From: Pseudomonas songnenensis
Lineage (GTDB): Bacteria; Pseudomonadota; Gammaproteobacteria; Pseudomonadales; Pseudomonadaceae
DNA length: 64,000 nt
Assembly (NCBI RefSeq): GCF_003696315.1
Contig: NZ_RFFN01000005.1
Location: 248,001 to 312,000, forward strand
Direction: 5' to 3'
The notes under the pieces are model-generated. The model had not been told where the DNA came from. It ran no database searches and saw only the letters and a list, made by a program, of their open reading frames with translations. Within the stretch, counting starts at the first letter, position 1. Every line of letters begins with the position of its first letter. This document shows positions 9,711 to 18,388 of this stretch, piece by piece. The position numbers were made by a program, and so were the translations under genes.

Positions 9711-10328
9711 ATGCTGGACAAAATACTCCACCGGGTGCGCGCCTATTCTCCGCATCTTCTGGAGCCGGAAGACCGCCTGCCCGAGGCGGCCGTGCTGATG
9801 CCGATCACCCGCAGCGAGTCGCCGGAGCTGGTGTTGACGCTTCGCGCAGCCGGTCTGTCCACCCATGGCGGTGAGGTGGCCTTTCCGGGCGGGCGCCGCG
9901 ATCCGGAAGACCGTGACCTGTTGCACACCGCGCTGCGTGAGGCCGAGGAAGAAGTCGGGCTGGCGCCGGGCATGGTCGAGGTCGTCGGCCCGCTCAGCAG
10001 TCTGGTATCGGTGCATGGCATCCATGTCACGCCCTATGTCGGGCTGGTTCCGGACTATGTCGAGTACCGCGCCAATGATGCGGAAATCGCCTCGGTCTTC
10101 TCGGTGCCCCTGGAGTTCTTCTGTGAGGATCCGCGCGAAGTCACGCATCGCATCGATTACCAGGGGCAGAGCTGGTATATCCCGTCCTACCGCTATGGCG
10201 AGTACCAGATATGGGGCCTGACGGCGATCATGATCGTCGAGCTGGTCAACGTCATATACGACGCTGGGATCGAAATGCGCCGTGCGCCAGCGGCATTCAT
10301 CGATCTGTCCGGGCGTAGCGAGCCCTGA
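9711..10328 (+). CDS. CoA pyrophosphatase (NUDIX, NudL-like)
   Basis: A 205-residue protein with the two signatures of the CoA-diphosphatase branch: LSTHGGEVAFPGGRRDPEDR (upstream CoA motif running into the box) and ALREAEEEVGL, the NUDIX helix. It is expected to cleave CoA and its derivatives to phosphopantetheine and 3',5'-ADP. I chose the ATG at 9711 (MLDKILHRVRAYSPH) because the family begins there; the frame is open upstream with no conserved sequence. The next gene follows after 48 bases. Confidence 0.88.
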   Translation: MLDKILHRVRAYSPHLLEPEDRLPEAAVLMPITRSESPELVLTLRAAGLSTHGGEVAFPGGRRDPEDRDLLHTALREAEEEVGLAPGMVEVVGPLSSLVSVHGIHVTPYVGLVPDYVEYRANDAEIASVFSVPLEFFCEDPREVTHRIDYQGQSWYIPSYRYGEYQIWGLTAIMIVELVNVIYDAGIEMRRAPAAFIDLSGRSEP

Positions 10329-10376
10329 GCCGCGCCGCTTGGCTGATCCATCCGTACTGACAAGAAGAGGTGTGTC

Positions 10377-10898
10377 GTGAAATACCGTCTGGGAGAGTCG
10401 CGCGTCCAAGCGCATCCGCAGAGCTGGGTTGCGCCCAGTGCCACGCTGGTCGGCAAGATCAGGCTGGATGCCGGCGCCAGTGTGTGGTTCGGCGCCGTGC
10501 TACGCGGTGACAACGAGCTGATCCATATTGGTGAGAACAGCAACGTCCAGGATGGCAGCGTTATGCATACCGATATGGGGCACCCGTTGACGCTGGGCAC
10601 CGGCGTCACGGTTGGCCACAACGCCATGTTGCACGGTTGCACGGTCGGTGATTACAGCCTGATCGGCATCAACGCTGTGGTCCTCAACGGGGCGAAGATC
10701 GGCAAACACTGCATCATCGGCGCCAATACGCTGATCGCGGAAGGCAAGGAGATTCCCGATGGTTCGCTGGTGGTCGGCTCGCCAGGCAAGGTGGTGCGAG
10801 AACTGACCGATGAGCAGAAGAAGATGCTCGAGGCCAGCGCAGCCCATTACGTGCATAACGCCCAGCGCTACGCACGCGATCTGGAGCCTGATGAGTGA
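10377..10898 (+). CDS. Gamma-carbonic-anhydrase-like hexapeptide protein (YrdA/PaaY family)
   Basis: A 173-residue left-handed beta-helix protein with the GTG start preceded by aagaagagg. The metal site is intact: histidines at about 64, 81 and 86 ([17 protein letters not shown]), arranged as in gamma-class carbonic anhydrases. The C-terminal helix ([22 protein letters not shown]) is typical of the trimer. Whether it hydrates CO2 or acts as an acyl-CoA-linked hydrolase as in PaaY is open. Its stop overlaps the next gene by four bases, so the two are translated together. Confidence 0.88.
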   Translation: MKYRLGESRVQAHPQSWVAPSATLVGKIRLDAGASVWFGAVLRGDNELIHIGENSNVQDGSVMHTDMGHPLTLGTGVTVGHNAMLHGCTVGDYSLIGINAVVLNGAKIGKHCIIGANTLIAEGKEIPDGSLVVGSPGKVVRELTDEQKKMLEASAAHYVHNAQRYARDLEPDE

Positions 10899-11086
10899 GT
10901 ACGCAGGAAAAGCCAGTAGCCTCGCCGTGTGTCAGCCTTTGCGCCCTGGATGACGGCGACCTGTGCGTTGGTTGTCAGCGCAGCGCGGATGAGATCCGCC
11001 GCTGGGGGTTGATGAGCAATGCAGAGCGCCGCGAAGTGCTGCAACGTTGTGATGAGAGAGCTCGTCTTGGCGGCCAGCTGATGTAG
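10895..11086 (+). CDS. DUF1289 family protein
   Basis: A 63-residue protein with the DUF1289 pattern [25 protein letters not shown], four cysteines that may bind metal, followed by a W and a helix ([16 protein letters not shown]). It begins at a GTG that overlaps the stop of the preceding gene by four bases. Function is unknown; co-translation with the gamma-carbonic-anhydrase-like gene is seen. Confidence 0.85.
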   Translation: MSTQEKPVASPCVSLCALDDGDLCVGCQRSADEIRRWGLMSNAERREVLQRCDERARLGGQLM

Positions 11087-11129
11087 CAGGCGCGTTGCGC
11101 GCCCGTTTTTCGACGTTTGAGGGAATTCC

Positions 11130-12311
11130 ATGCCACGTATAGGCACCCCGTTGTCTCCCAGCGCTACGCGCGTCCTGCTTTGCGGTTGCGGCGAGCTGGG
11201 AAAGGAACTGGTCATCGAACTGCAACGCCTCGGCGTCGAGGTGATCGCCGTGGATCGCTACGCTAATGCACCGGCAATGCAGGTCGCGCATCGCAGCCAT
11301 GTGATCGACATGCTCGACGGCGCCGCATTGCGTGCCGTGATCGAGCAGGAGCGTCCGCACTACATTGTTCCGGAAATCGAAGCCATCGCCACGGCCACAC
11401 TGGTTGAGCTGGAGCGCGAAGGCTACAACGTGATCCCCACCGCACGGGCTGCGCAGCTGACAATGAATCGCGAGGGCATTCGCCGCCTCGCCGCCGAAGA
11501 GCTCGGCCTGCCGACCTCACCCTATCGCTTTGCTGATTCCCTGGACGAGTGCCGCGCCGCCGCCCTCGCGCTGGGCTTCCCCTGCTTGATCAAGCCGGTG
11601 ATGAGTTCGTCCGGCAAGGGCCAGTCGGTGCTGCGCAGCGAAGCGGACATTGACGCCGCCTGGGACTACGCGCAAGCGGGCGGTCGCGCAGGTCGCGGTC
11701 GGGTCATCGTCGAGGGGTTCATCGATTTCGATTACGAAATCACCTTGCTGACGGTCCGGCACGCGGGTGGGACGAGTTTCTGCGAACCGGTTGGACATCG
11801 TCAGGAGAAAGGCGACTATCAGGAATCCTGGCAGCCTCAGCCGATGGAGTCCGTGGCAATGGCCGAGGCACGGCGGATCGCGCTGGCTGTCACCGATGCA
11901 TTGGGTGGACGTGGCATCTTCGGCGTCGAACTGTTCGTCAAGGGCGATCAGGTCTGGTTCTGCGAGATATCGCCGCGTCCTCACGATACCGGGCTGGTTA
12001 CGTTGGTGTCGCAGGACTTGTCCGAGTTCGCCCTGCATGCGCGGGCCATCCTCGGGCTGCCAATTCCGGTAATCCGTCAGCTCGGCCCAGCAGCGTCGGC
12101 GGTGATTCTGGTGGAAGGAGAGTCCGCCGAAGTGAGCTTCGGTAACCTGGCCGACGTGCTGGCGGAGCCGGATACGGCGCTACGTCTGTTCGGTAAGCCA
12201 GGCGTCAGCGGGCAGCGGCGCATGGGCGTGGCGCTGGCGCGCGACGTTTCCATCGACGCAGCAAGGCAGAAGGCGCTGCGCGCCGCTGCTGCGGTAAAGG
12301 TCGAGTTATAA
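11130..12311 (+). CDS. purT: Formate-dependent phosphoribosylglycinamide formyltransferase
   Basis: A 393-residue ATP-grasp enzyme that formylates GAR with free formate and ATP, the folate-independent alternative to PurN. The N-terminal [23 protein letters not shown] binds the substrate, the ATP-grasp centre includes [16 protein letters not shown] and the metal site [25 protein letters not shown]. Length and ends match the family. The ATG follows gagggaattcc. A hairpin shared with the convergent gene lies after the stop. Confidence 0.97.
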   Translation: MPRIGTPLSPSATRVLLCGCGELGKELVIELQRLGVEVIAVDRYANAPAMQVAHRSHVIDMLDGAALRAVIEQERPHYIVPEIEAIATATLVELEREGYNVIPTARAAQLTMNREGIRRLAAEELGLPTSPYRFADSLDECRAAALALGFPCLIKPVMSSSGKGQSVLRSEADIDAAWDYAQAGGRAGRGRVIVEGFIDFDYEITLLTVRHAGGTSFCEPVGHRQEKGDYQESWQPQPMESVAMAEARRIALAVTDALGGRGIFGVELFVKGDQVWFCEISPRPHDTGLVTLVSQDLSEFALHARAILGLPIPVIRQLGPAASAVILVEGESAEVSFGNLADVLAEPDTALRLFGKPGVSGQRRMGVALARDVSIDAARQKALRAAAAVKVEL

Positions 12312-12318
12312 CGGTTGT

Positions 12319-12340
12319 GGAGTCGGCACCTGCCGGCTCC
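12319..12340. terminator. Hairpin between purT and the CorC/HlyC-type gene
   Basis: The arms ggagtcggca and tgccggctcc pair over 10 bp with one G-U pair, between two converging genes. No strong T tract follows on either side, so a bidirectional terminator is possible but not certain. Confidence 0.5.
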
Positions 12341-12341
12341 A

Positions 12342-13628
12342 TCATTCCGGTTGCTGGTCGGCCGCCCGTGCGTCGCCAATTGTCCAGGCGCGTACACTTT
12401 TCACCCGATTGTCGGCTGCCTGCAGAATTTCCAGTCGGTAGTTACCGATCTGCAAGCAGATGCCGGCATCCGGCATGTGCTCCAGGGCTTCGGTGATCAG
12501 GCCGTTGAGCGTCTTTGGGCCGTCACAAGGCAGCTGCCAGTCCAGAGCGCGGTTCACCTCGCGGATGTAGGCTGCGCCGTCGATGACCAGTGTGCCATCG
12601 TCCTGCGGGTGGATATCGGGACTGCGCAGGGTGTCCTGATTGCTGAACTCGCCAACGATTTCTTCGAGGATGTCCTCGAGCGTCACTACGCCGCGCACGT
12701 CACCGTATTCGTCTACCACGATGCCGATCCGTCGCTTCTGCTTCTGGAAATTCAGCAGCTGGGTCGAAAGAGGGGTGTTTTCCGGCACGAAATAAGGCTC
12801 GCTGCAGGCGGCCAGCAAGCTTTCCTTTGTCAGCTGATCATGGCTGAGCAGACGTGCAATCTGCCGCATGTGGACGATGCCTTCGATCTGGTTGATATCG
12901 TTGCGAAACACCGGCAAACGGGTGTGAGGTGTGGTGCGCAGCTGGCTGACGATCGATTCCAGGTCGTCGTCGAGGTCGATGCCGGTGACCTCGTTGCGCG
13001 GAATCATGATGTCGTCGACGGTCACGCGCTCCAGGTCGAGAATGCCCAGCAGCATGCTCTGGCGGTTCAATGGCAGGTCGCTGCCAGACTCGCGCACCAC
13101 ACTGCGCAGTTCCTCGGTCGATAGGCTGTCGTTACCCTTGTTCGACAGGTCGACGCCGAGCAGCTTGAGCAAGCCGTTGCTCACCCAGCTCAGCATCGCG
13201 ACCAACGGGTAAAGCACCTTCTGCAGCATCTTCAGCGGCAGGCTGACCGGGTAGGCGACGATTTCCGGGCGCAGCGCGGCCAGGGTCTTGGGCGTGATCT
13301 CACCAAATATCAGCAGGATGATGGTCAGGCCGATGGTGGCAATCGCAATGCCCGCTTCGCCCCAGAGCTGCATGGCCAGAACCGTGGCGATGGAGGAGGC
13401 GAGGATGTTGACGAAGTTGTTGCCGACCAGGATGGTGCCCAGCAGGCGGTCCGGGTGGGCCAGCAGCTCGCTGGCGCGTATCGCGCCTCGGTGACCTTCC
13501 TTGGCTTGGTGCCTGAGGCGGTAGCGATTGAGGCTGAGCATGCCGGTCTCGGAGCTGGAGAAGAAAGCCGAGCACAGCAGCAGAAAGACCAGCAGTCCGA
13601 CCAGAAAGCCGGGATGGAGATTTTCCAC
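12342..13628 (-). CDS. CNNM/CBS-domain membrane protein (HlyC/CorC family, YfjD/CorB-like)
   Basis: A 428-residue integral membrane protein. The N-terminal CNNM (DUF21) domain has about four membrane segments (FLVGLLVFLLLCSAFFSSSETGM; LLGTILVGNNFVNILASS; GEAGIAIATIGLTIILLIFGEITPK), followed by two CBS domains (about residues 205-330) and a C-terminal CorC/HlyC domain with IDGAAYIREVNRALDW. Members are linked to Mg2+/Co2+ efflux or resistance; the old haemolysin label is not supported. The next gene on the same strand, ypjD-like, starts upstream and ends 17 bases before this gene, so they are probably one operon. Confidence 0.9.
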   Translation of the reverse strand: MENLHPGFLVGLLVFLLLCSAFFSSSETGMLSLNRYRLRHQAKEGHRGAIRASELLAHPDRLLGTILVGNNFVNILASSIATVLAMQLWGEAGIAIATIGLTIILLIFGEITPKTLAALRPEIVAYPVSLPLKMLQKVLYPLVAMLSWVSNGLLKLLGVDLSNKGNDSLSTEELRSVVRESGSDLPLNRQSMLLGILDLERVTVDDIMIPRNEVTGIDLDDDLESIVSQLRTTPHTRLPVFRNDINQIEGIVHMRQIARLLSHDQLTKESLLAACSEPYFVPENTPLSTQLLNFQKQKRRIGIVVDEYGDVRGVVTLEDILEEIVGEFSNQDTLRSPDIHPQDDGTLVIDGAAYIREVNRALDWQLPCDGPKTLNGLITEALEHMPDAGICLQIGNYRLEILQAADNRVKSVRAWTIGDARAADQQPE

Positions 13629-13644
13629 GGGTTACCTGTTCGCG

Positions 13645-14445
13645 TCAGATATGCAGGATGAATTCGCGGACCAGCTTGCTGCCGAAGTACGCCAGCATCA
13701 ACAGGCAGAAGCCAGCCAGCGTCCAGCGGATGGCCTTGTAACCGCGCCAGCCGAGTTGCTGTCGGCCCCACAGCAGTAGCCCGAACACGACCCAGGCGGT
13801 CACTGAGAGGAGTGTCTTGTGGACCAGATGCTGGGCAAAAAGATCGTCGAGAAACAACCAGCCCGAGAGCAGTGAGGCGGACAGCAGTACCCAGCCCGCC
13901 CAGAGAAAGCCGAACAGCAGGCTCTCCATTGTTTGCAGTGGTGGGAAGTTGCGGATCAAGCCCGAGGGGTGCTTGTGCTTGAGGTGATGATCCTGCAGCA
14001 AGAGCAGCAAGGCCTGGAACACCGCGATCGTGAGCATTCCATAGGCGAGGATCGAGAGCAGGATGTGCGCAAGAATCCCAGGTTCCTCGGCGATCGCCGG
14101 TGTGGTGCCGGACGGCGCGAACTGGGCGAACAGCACGGTCAGGCAGCCCAGCGGAAACAGAAGCAGCAGCAGGTTCTCCACCGGCATTCGATGCAGTGCC
14201 AGGAGAATCAGGAGAATGACGGCGGCGGCGATCAGGCTCGATGCGGTGAAGAAGTCGAGGTGCAGGCCGCTGGGGGAGAGCAGCTGAATGAAAAGGCTGA
14301 TGCCGTGGGCAAGCAGGGCAAGCAGGCCGAGGGCGAGCAAAAGACGCTTGTCCGGTGCGGCGCGCTGTGCCAGACGCAAACTTTGATAACCCGTGACGCC
14401 GGCATAAAGAGCGGCGGCGGCAAGGCTGGGTAGCAGAGGGTGCAT
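13645..14445 (-). CDS. CcsA/YpjD-type cytochrome c assembly membrane protein
   Basis: A 266-residue protein with about eight membrane helices and the CcsA core pattern, including conserved histidines in GILAHILLSILAYGM and QHLVHKTLLSVTAWVVFG. The family handles haem in other contexts, but the pseudomonad YpjD-like members next to ffh have no proven role. I set the start at the ATG at 14445 (MHPLLPSLAAAALYAG), which gives a membrane-type N-terminus; the longer frame adds a non-conserved basic stretch. It is divergent from ffh. Confidence 0.85.
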   Translation of the reverse strand: MHPLLPSLAAAALYAGVTGYQSLRLAQRAAPDKRLLLALGLLALLAHGISLFIQLLSPSGLHLDFFTASSLIAAAVILLILLALHRMPVENLLLLLFPLGCLTVLFAQFAPSGTTPAIAEEPGILAHILLSILAYGMLTIAVFQALLLLLQDHHLKHKHPSGLIRNFPPLQTMESLLFGFLWAGWVLLSASLLSGWLFLDDLFAQHLVHKTLLSVTAWVVFGLLLWGRQQLGWRGYKAIRWTLAGFCLLMLAYFGSKLVREFILHI

Positions 14446-14651
14446 AGGTTCCGGTAACGGGCTCGAAAGGTCGTGAGTGTGGCACAAACACCCGAGGGGC
14501 AAAAGCTGCGTCAAGGTTACGTATCGTCGCGGCAGGGTTGGCTCTCGATTCTCTCCGTTCCTAATCGCACGGCGTTCGCAGATCCGTGACCTGGGAGCAA
14601 CTGGAACGAAAAGCAATGCGGGCGGGGTACCGGCGGGGCACCTCCACCTTC

Positions 14652-14657
14652 TATAAT
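14652..14657 (+). promoter_or_regulatory. Perfect -10 box upstream of ffh
   Basis: TATAAT lies 34 bases before the ffh ATG. No clear -35 hexamer is seen at the right distance (the region is GC-rich), so this may depend on an activator or an extended element. Confidence 0.5.
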
Positions 14658-14691
14658 CCCGTCCTTCAGCACATCCAGCGTGGAATGGCTC

Positions 14692-16068
14692 ATGTTCGAA
14701 AACCTAACCGACCGCCTCTCACAAACGCTTCGCCATGTTACCGGCAAGGCCAAGCTGACCGAGGACAACATCAAGGACACCCTGCGTGAAGTGCGCATGG
14801 CGCTGCTCGAGGCCGACGTCGCGCTGCCGGTGGTCAAGGAGTTCGTCAATCGGGTGAAGGAGCGCGCCGTCGGCACTGAGGTGTCGAAGAGCCTGACGCC
14901 TGGGCAGGCGTTCGTGAAGATCGTCCGCGCCGAGCTGGAAGAATTGATGGGGGCAGCCAACGAGGATCTGGCGCTTCAGGTCACGCCTCCGGCTGTCGTG
15001 CTCATGGCGGGGCTGCAGGGCGCGGGTAAGACCACCACCGTGGGCAAACTGGCGCGCTTCCTCAAAGAGCGCAAGAAAAAGACCGTGCTGGTCGTTTCGG
15101 CTGACGTCTATCGTCCGGCAGCCATCAAGCAGCTCGAGACGCTGGCAGCTGAAGTCGGCGTTACCTTCTTTCCGTCCGATATCAGCCAGAAGCCGGTAGA
15201 TATCGCGCAGGCCGCGATTCGCGAAGCCAAGCTCAAGTTTATCGATGTCGTGCTGGTGGACACCGCCGGGCGATTGGCGATTGATGCCGAGATGATGGCC
15301 GAGATCCAGGCCGTTCACGCAGCGATCAATCCGGCTGAAACGCTGTTCGTTGTCGACGCCATGACTGGTCAGGACGCGGCCAATACTGCGCGCGCGTTCG
15401 GCGAGGCGTTGCCCCTGACTGGTGTAGTGCTGACCAAAGTCGACGGTGATGCCCGTGGCGGTGCGGCGCTGTCGGTACGGCACGTGACCGGCAAGCCGAT
15501 CAAGTTTCTCGGTATGGGGGAGAAGAGCGACGCTCTGGAGCCTTTCCATCCGGATCGTATCGCGTCGCGCATCCTTGGCATGGGCGATGTGCTCAGCCTC
15601 ATCGAGCAGGCCGAGCAGACCCTCGATCGTGAAAAGGCCGAGAAGCTCACCAAGAAGCTCAAGAAGGGCAAGGGCTTCGATCTCGAAGACTTCCGCGATC
15701 AGTTGCAGCAAATGAAGAACATGGGGGGGCTGGGCGGGCTGATGGACAAGCTGCCATCGATTGGTGGCGTCAATCTGTCGCAGATGGGCCACGCCCAGGG
15801 CGCAGCGGAAAAGCAGTTCAAGCAGATGGAGGCGATCATCAACTCGATGACCCCCGCAGAGCGCCGCAATCCCGATATTATCAGCGGCTCGCGCAAGCGC
15901 CGAATCGCCATGGGTTCGGGTACTCAGGTGCAGGATATAGGCCGGCTGATCAAGCAGCACAAGCAGATGCAGAAGATGATGAAGAAGGTCACCGGCAAGG
16001 GTGGCATGGCCAAGATGATGCGCGGCATGGGCGGGATGCTTCCCGGTGGAGGCATGCCGAAGTTCTAG
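14692..16068 (+). CDS. ffh: Signal recognition particle GTPase Ffh
   Basis: A 458-residue SRP protein that binds signal sequences and 4.5S RNA and targets nascent membrane proteins to FtsY. The N domain is at the start, the G domain carries GLQGAGKTTT, the DTAGR loop and TKVDGDARGG, and the C-terminal M domain is methionine-rich (residues about 330-458, ending MRGMGGMLPGGGMPKF) with the RNA-binding SGSRKRRIAMGSGT. I used the ATG at 14692 (MFENLTDRL) rather than the one 12 bases upstream because this N-terminus is conserved. Confidence 0.98.
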   Translation: MFENLTDRLSQTLRHVTGKAKLTEDNIKDTLREVRMALLEADVALPVVKEFVNRVKERAVGTEVSKSLTPGQAFVKIVRAELEELMGAANEDLALQVTPPAVVLMAGLQGAGKTTTVGKLARFLKERKKKTVLVVSADVYRPAAIKQLETLAAEVGVTFFPSDISQKPVDIAQAAIREAKLKFIDVVLVDTAGRLAIDAEMMAEIQAVHAAINPAETLFVVDAMTGQDAANTARAFGEALPLTGVVLTKVDGDARGGAALSVRHVTGKPIKFLGMGEKSDALEPFHPDRIASRILGMGDVLSLIEQAEQTLDREKAEKLTKKLKKGKGFDLEDFRDQLQQMKNMGGLGGLMDKLPSIGGVNLSQMGHAQGAAEKQFKQMEAIINSMTPAERRNPDIISGSRKRRIAMGSGTQVQDIGRLIKQHKQMQKMMKKVTGKGGMAKMMRGMGGMLPGGGMPKF

Positions 16069-16161
16069 TGATCATGGCACTGCGGCAGGGCGCCGGCGCG
16101 GTCGTCTACGGCGCGGCGCCGGCAATAGCTTTGAGCCGCCCTGTCGCTTTGGTAAAAGAGT

Positions 16162-16189
16162 TTGCAAAATCCCCGGCATTCCTTAAAAT
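16162..16189 (+). promoter_or_regulatory. Sigma-70-type promoter of the rpsP operon
   Basis: TTGCAA (16162-16167) and TAAAAT (16184-16189) are separated by 16 bases, about 80 bases before the rpsP start. The strong hexamers fit a ribosomal-protein operon. Confidence 0.7.
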
Positions 16190-16221
16190 GTGCGGCCTTT
16201 CGGGCCTAGGCCCATTTTAAG
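16182..16221. repeat. 9-bp inverted repeat around the rpsP -10 box
   Basis: CTTAAAATG (16182-16190) and CATTTTAAG (16213-16221) are perfect complements, 22 bases apart. The left arm contains the -10 box and the right arm lies in the leader. Between them is a smaller ggcc/ggcc stem. The left arm would not be transcribed from the predicted start, so a DNA-level role is more likely than an RNA hairpin. Confidence 0.6.
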
Positions 16222-16267
16222 TAAGTGTGTGCCTTAAGTTAGCACCGACTACAGGAACGATGTTCAC

Positions 16268-16519
16268 ATGGTAACTATTCGTCTCGCCCGTGGCGGCTCC
16301 AAGAAGCGCCCTTTCTACCACCTGACCGTGACCAACAGCCGCAACCCGCGCGATGGTCGCTTCGTCGAGCGCATCGGTTTCTTCAACCCGATCGCCACTG
16401 GTGCGGAAGTGAAGCTTTCTGTAAACCAGGAGCGCGTCACCTACTGGCTGAGCCAGGGCGCACAGCCGTCTGAGCGTGTTGCTCAGCTGCTGAAGGAAGC
16501 TGCCAAGGCCGCTGCCTGA
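16268..16519 (+). CDS. rpsP: 30S ribosomal protein S16
   Basis: An 83-residue S16 protein, complete, with the standard start [21 protein letters not shown] and the segment [15 protein letters not shown]. It stabilises the 5' domain of 16S rRNA in the small subunit. It is the first gene of rpsP-rimM-trmD-rplS, with a clear promoter upstream, and ends 5 bases before rimM. Confidence 0.99.
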   Translation: MVTIRLARGGSKKRPFYHLTVTNSRNPRDGRFVERIGFFNPIATGAEVKLSVNQERVTYWLSQGAQPSERVAQLLKEAAKAAA

Positions 16520-16524
16520 ATCGC

Positions 16525-17061
16525 ATGAACGCAACGTCTGCTCCGGTCGATGACCTGGTTGTCATCGGCAAGATCGTTTCGGTGCATGGCGTGCGCGGTG
16601 ACGTAAAGGTCTATTCCTTTACCGATCCGATCGACAACCTGCTGGACTATCGACGCTGGACGCTAAGGCGAGGCGACGAGGTGAAGCAGGTCGAGTTGGT
16701 CAAGGGGCGCCTCCAGGGGAAGATTCTGGTGGCAACGCTGAAGGGCTTGGATGATCGCGAAATCGCGCGTACCTACGCCGATTTCGAAATCTGCATCCCG
16801 CGCAGCGAACTGCCCGCCTTGGACGACGGTGAGTACTACTGGTATCAGCTCCAGGGTTTGAAGGTCGTCAATCAGGCGGCGCAGTTGCTCGGTAAGATCG
16901 ATCATCTGCTCGAAACCGGAGCCAACGACGTTCTGGTTGTAAAGCCTTGTGCTGGAAGCCTGGATGATCGCGAGCGTCTGCTGCCTTATACCGATCAGTG
17001 CGTGTTGAAGATCGATCTGGACGTGGGTGAGATGCAGGTCGATTGGGACGCGGATTTCTGA
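16525..17061 (+). CDS. rimM: Ribosome maturation factor RimM
   Basis: A 178-residue protein that helps assemble the 30S head and binds S19. The N-terminal barrel has [22 protein letters not shown] and the PRC-barrel half has [15 protein letters not shown]. The C-terminus ending in [12 protein letters not shown] is typical of the family. It is between rpsP and trmD, 5 bases from the first and 5 from the second, which fits the conserved operon. Confidence 0.98.
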   Translation: MNATSAPVDDLVVIGKIVSVHGVRGDVKVYSFTDPIDNLLDYRRWTLRRGDEVKQVELVKGRLQGKILVATLKGLDDREIARTYADFEICIPRSELPALDDGEYYWYQLQGLKVVNQAAQLLGKIDHLLETGANDVLVVKPCAGSLDDRERLLPYTDQCVLKIDLDVGEMQVDWDADF

Positions 17062-17066
17062 ACGGC

Positions 17067-17819
17067 ATGGCCGCTTTGCGCGTTGAGGTCATCAGCCTCT
17101 TCCCCGATATGTTCGCAGCCATATGTGACTTCGGGATTACCAGTCGTGCAGTGAAGCAAGGGTTGTTGCAGTTGAATTGCTGGAACCCCCGAAGCTACAC
17201 CGAAGACCGCCACCAGACCGTGGATGACCGCCCATTCGGCGGAGGTCCGGGAATGGTGATGAAGATCAAGCCGCTTGAGCTTGCCCTGGCTGATGCCAAG
17301 CAAGCCGCGGGGGAAACGGCGAAGGTGATCTACCTGTCGCCGCAGGGGCGCCGCCTGAATCAGGCAGCGGTCCGCGAACTGGCGCAGGAGAATGCACTGA
17401 TCCTGATCGCCGGTCGTTATGAGGGCATCGACGAGCGTTTCATTGAGGCGCACGTGGATGAGGAATGGTCGATCGGTGATTACGTGTTGTCCGGCGGCGA
17501 GCTGCCGGCAATGGTGCTGATCGACGCCGTGACCAGGCTGCTTCCGGGCGCCCTGGGTCATGCTGGTTCCGCCGAGGAGGACTCGTTTACCGACGGCCTG
17601 CTCGACTGTCCGCACTACACGCGACCTGAGGTGTATGCGGGTAAATGTGTTCCTGAAGTGCTGCTCAGCGGTAACCATGAACACATCCGACGCTGGCGCT
17701 TGCAGCAGTCCCTTGGAAGGACCTGGGAGCGACGCGCCGATCTTCTGGATAGCCGCTCGCTTTCTGGAGAAGAACAGAAGCTGCTGGCGGAATACATCCG
17801 TCAGCGGGACGATAGTTAA
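17067..17819 (+). CDS. trmD: tRNA (guanine-N1)-methyltransferase TrmD
   Basis: A 250-residue SPOUT methyltransferase that makes m1G37 in tRNAs reading CNN codons, preventing +1 frameshifts. The knot region is visible in [26 protein letters not shown] and [21 protein letters not shown]; the active-site Asp lies in [21 protein letters not shown] set the start at the ATG at 17067 ([16 protein letters not shown]), just after the rimM stop. Confidence 0.98.
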   Translation: MAALRVEVISLFPDMFAAICDFGITSRAVKQGLLQLNCWNPRSYTEDRHQTVDDRPFGGGPGMVMKIKPLELALADAKQAAGETAKVIYLSPQGRRLNQAAVRELAQENALILIAGRYEGIDERFIEAHVDEEWSIGDYVLSGGELPAMVLIDAVTRLLPGALGHAGSAEEDSFTDGLLDCPHYTRPEVYAGKCVPEVLLSGNHEHIRRWRLQQSLGRTWERRADLLDSRSLSGEEQKLLAEYIRQRDDS

Positions 17820-17861
17820 CGTATCGATGGCAACCCGGTGGGTTGACCTTAGGAGCACAGC

Positions 17862-18212
17862 ATGACCAACAAGATCATTCAGCAGCTCGAAGCCGAGCAG
17901 ATGACCAAAGAAATCCCGCCGTTCGCGCCGGGTGATACTGTTATCGTTCAGGTGAAGGTAAAGGAAGGCGAGCGTCAGCGTCTGCAGGCCTTCGAAGGCG
18001 TCGTGATTGGCAAGCGTAACCGCGGCCTGAACAGCGCTTTCACCGTTCGCAAGATTTCCAACGGTGTTGGCGTCGAGCGTACCTTCCAGAGCTACAGCCC
18101 GATGGTCGACAGCATCAGCGTCAAGCGCCGCGGTGACGTGCGCAAGGCCAAGCTGTACTACCTCCGCGCGCTGTCCGGCAAGGCCGCCCGCATCAAGGAA
18201 AAGCTGGTCTAA
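17862..18212 (+). CDS. rplS: 50S ribosomal protein L19
   Basis: A 116-residue L19 protein, located at the 30S-50S interface. Conserved parts are [14 protein letters not shown], the [16 protein letters not shown] loop and [14 protein letters not shown]. It has a strong Shine-Dalgarno (taggagcac) before the ATG, is the last gene of the operon and is followed by an intrinsic terminator. Confidence 0.99.
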   Translation: MTNKIIQQLEAEQMTKEIPPFAPGDTVIVQVKVKEGERQRLQAFEGVVIGKRNRGLNSAFTVRKISNGVGVERTFQSYSPMVDSISVKRRGDVRKAKLYYLRALSGKAARIKEKLV

Positions 18213-18231
18213 GACCGCATTTCTGAACGAG

Positions 18232-18256
18232 AAAGCAGCCTGCGGGCTGCTTTTTT
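18232..18256 (+). terminator. Intrinsic terminator of the rpsP-rplS operon
   Basis: The stem aaagcagcc / ggctgcttt with a 4-base loop (tgcg) is followed by a T6 run, 20 bases after the rplS stop. Confidence 0.9.
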
Positions 18257-18388
18257 CGTTTCTGGCTGACCGTTTGATCTCCAGCTGAAATCAAGACGAC
18301 ACTGTGTTGACGGGTTCACCCATATTGCGTGTGTGCTTGCCCGCTTCCAATATGGAAGACGGCCCCTTTCCTTTTTACCGAAGCTGTC

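Noticed and set aside
14517..14960. A minus-strand frame across the ffh start.
   Set aside because: Shadow of ffh, and it covers the ffh promoter region.
18344..18358. A dyad CTTCCA-ATA-TGGAAG upstream of xerD.
   Set aside because: Only 6-bp arms, no promoter match around it; not enough to call a site.
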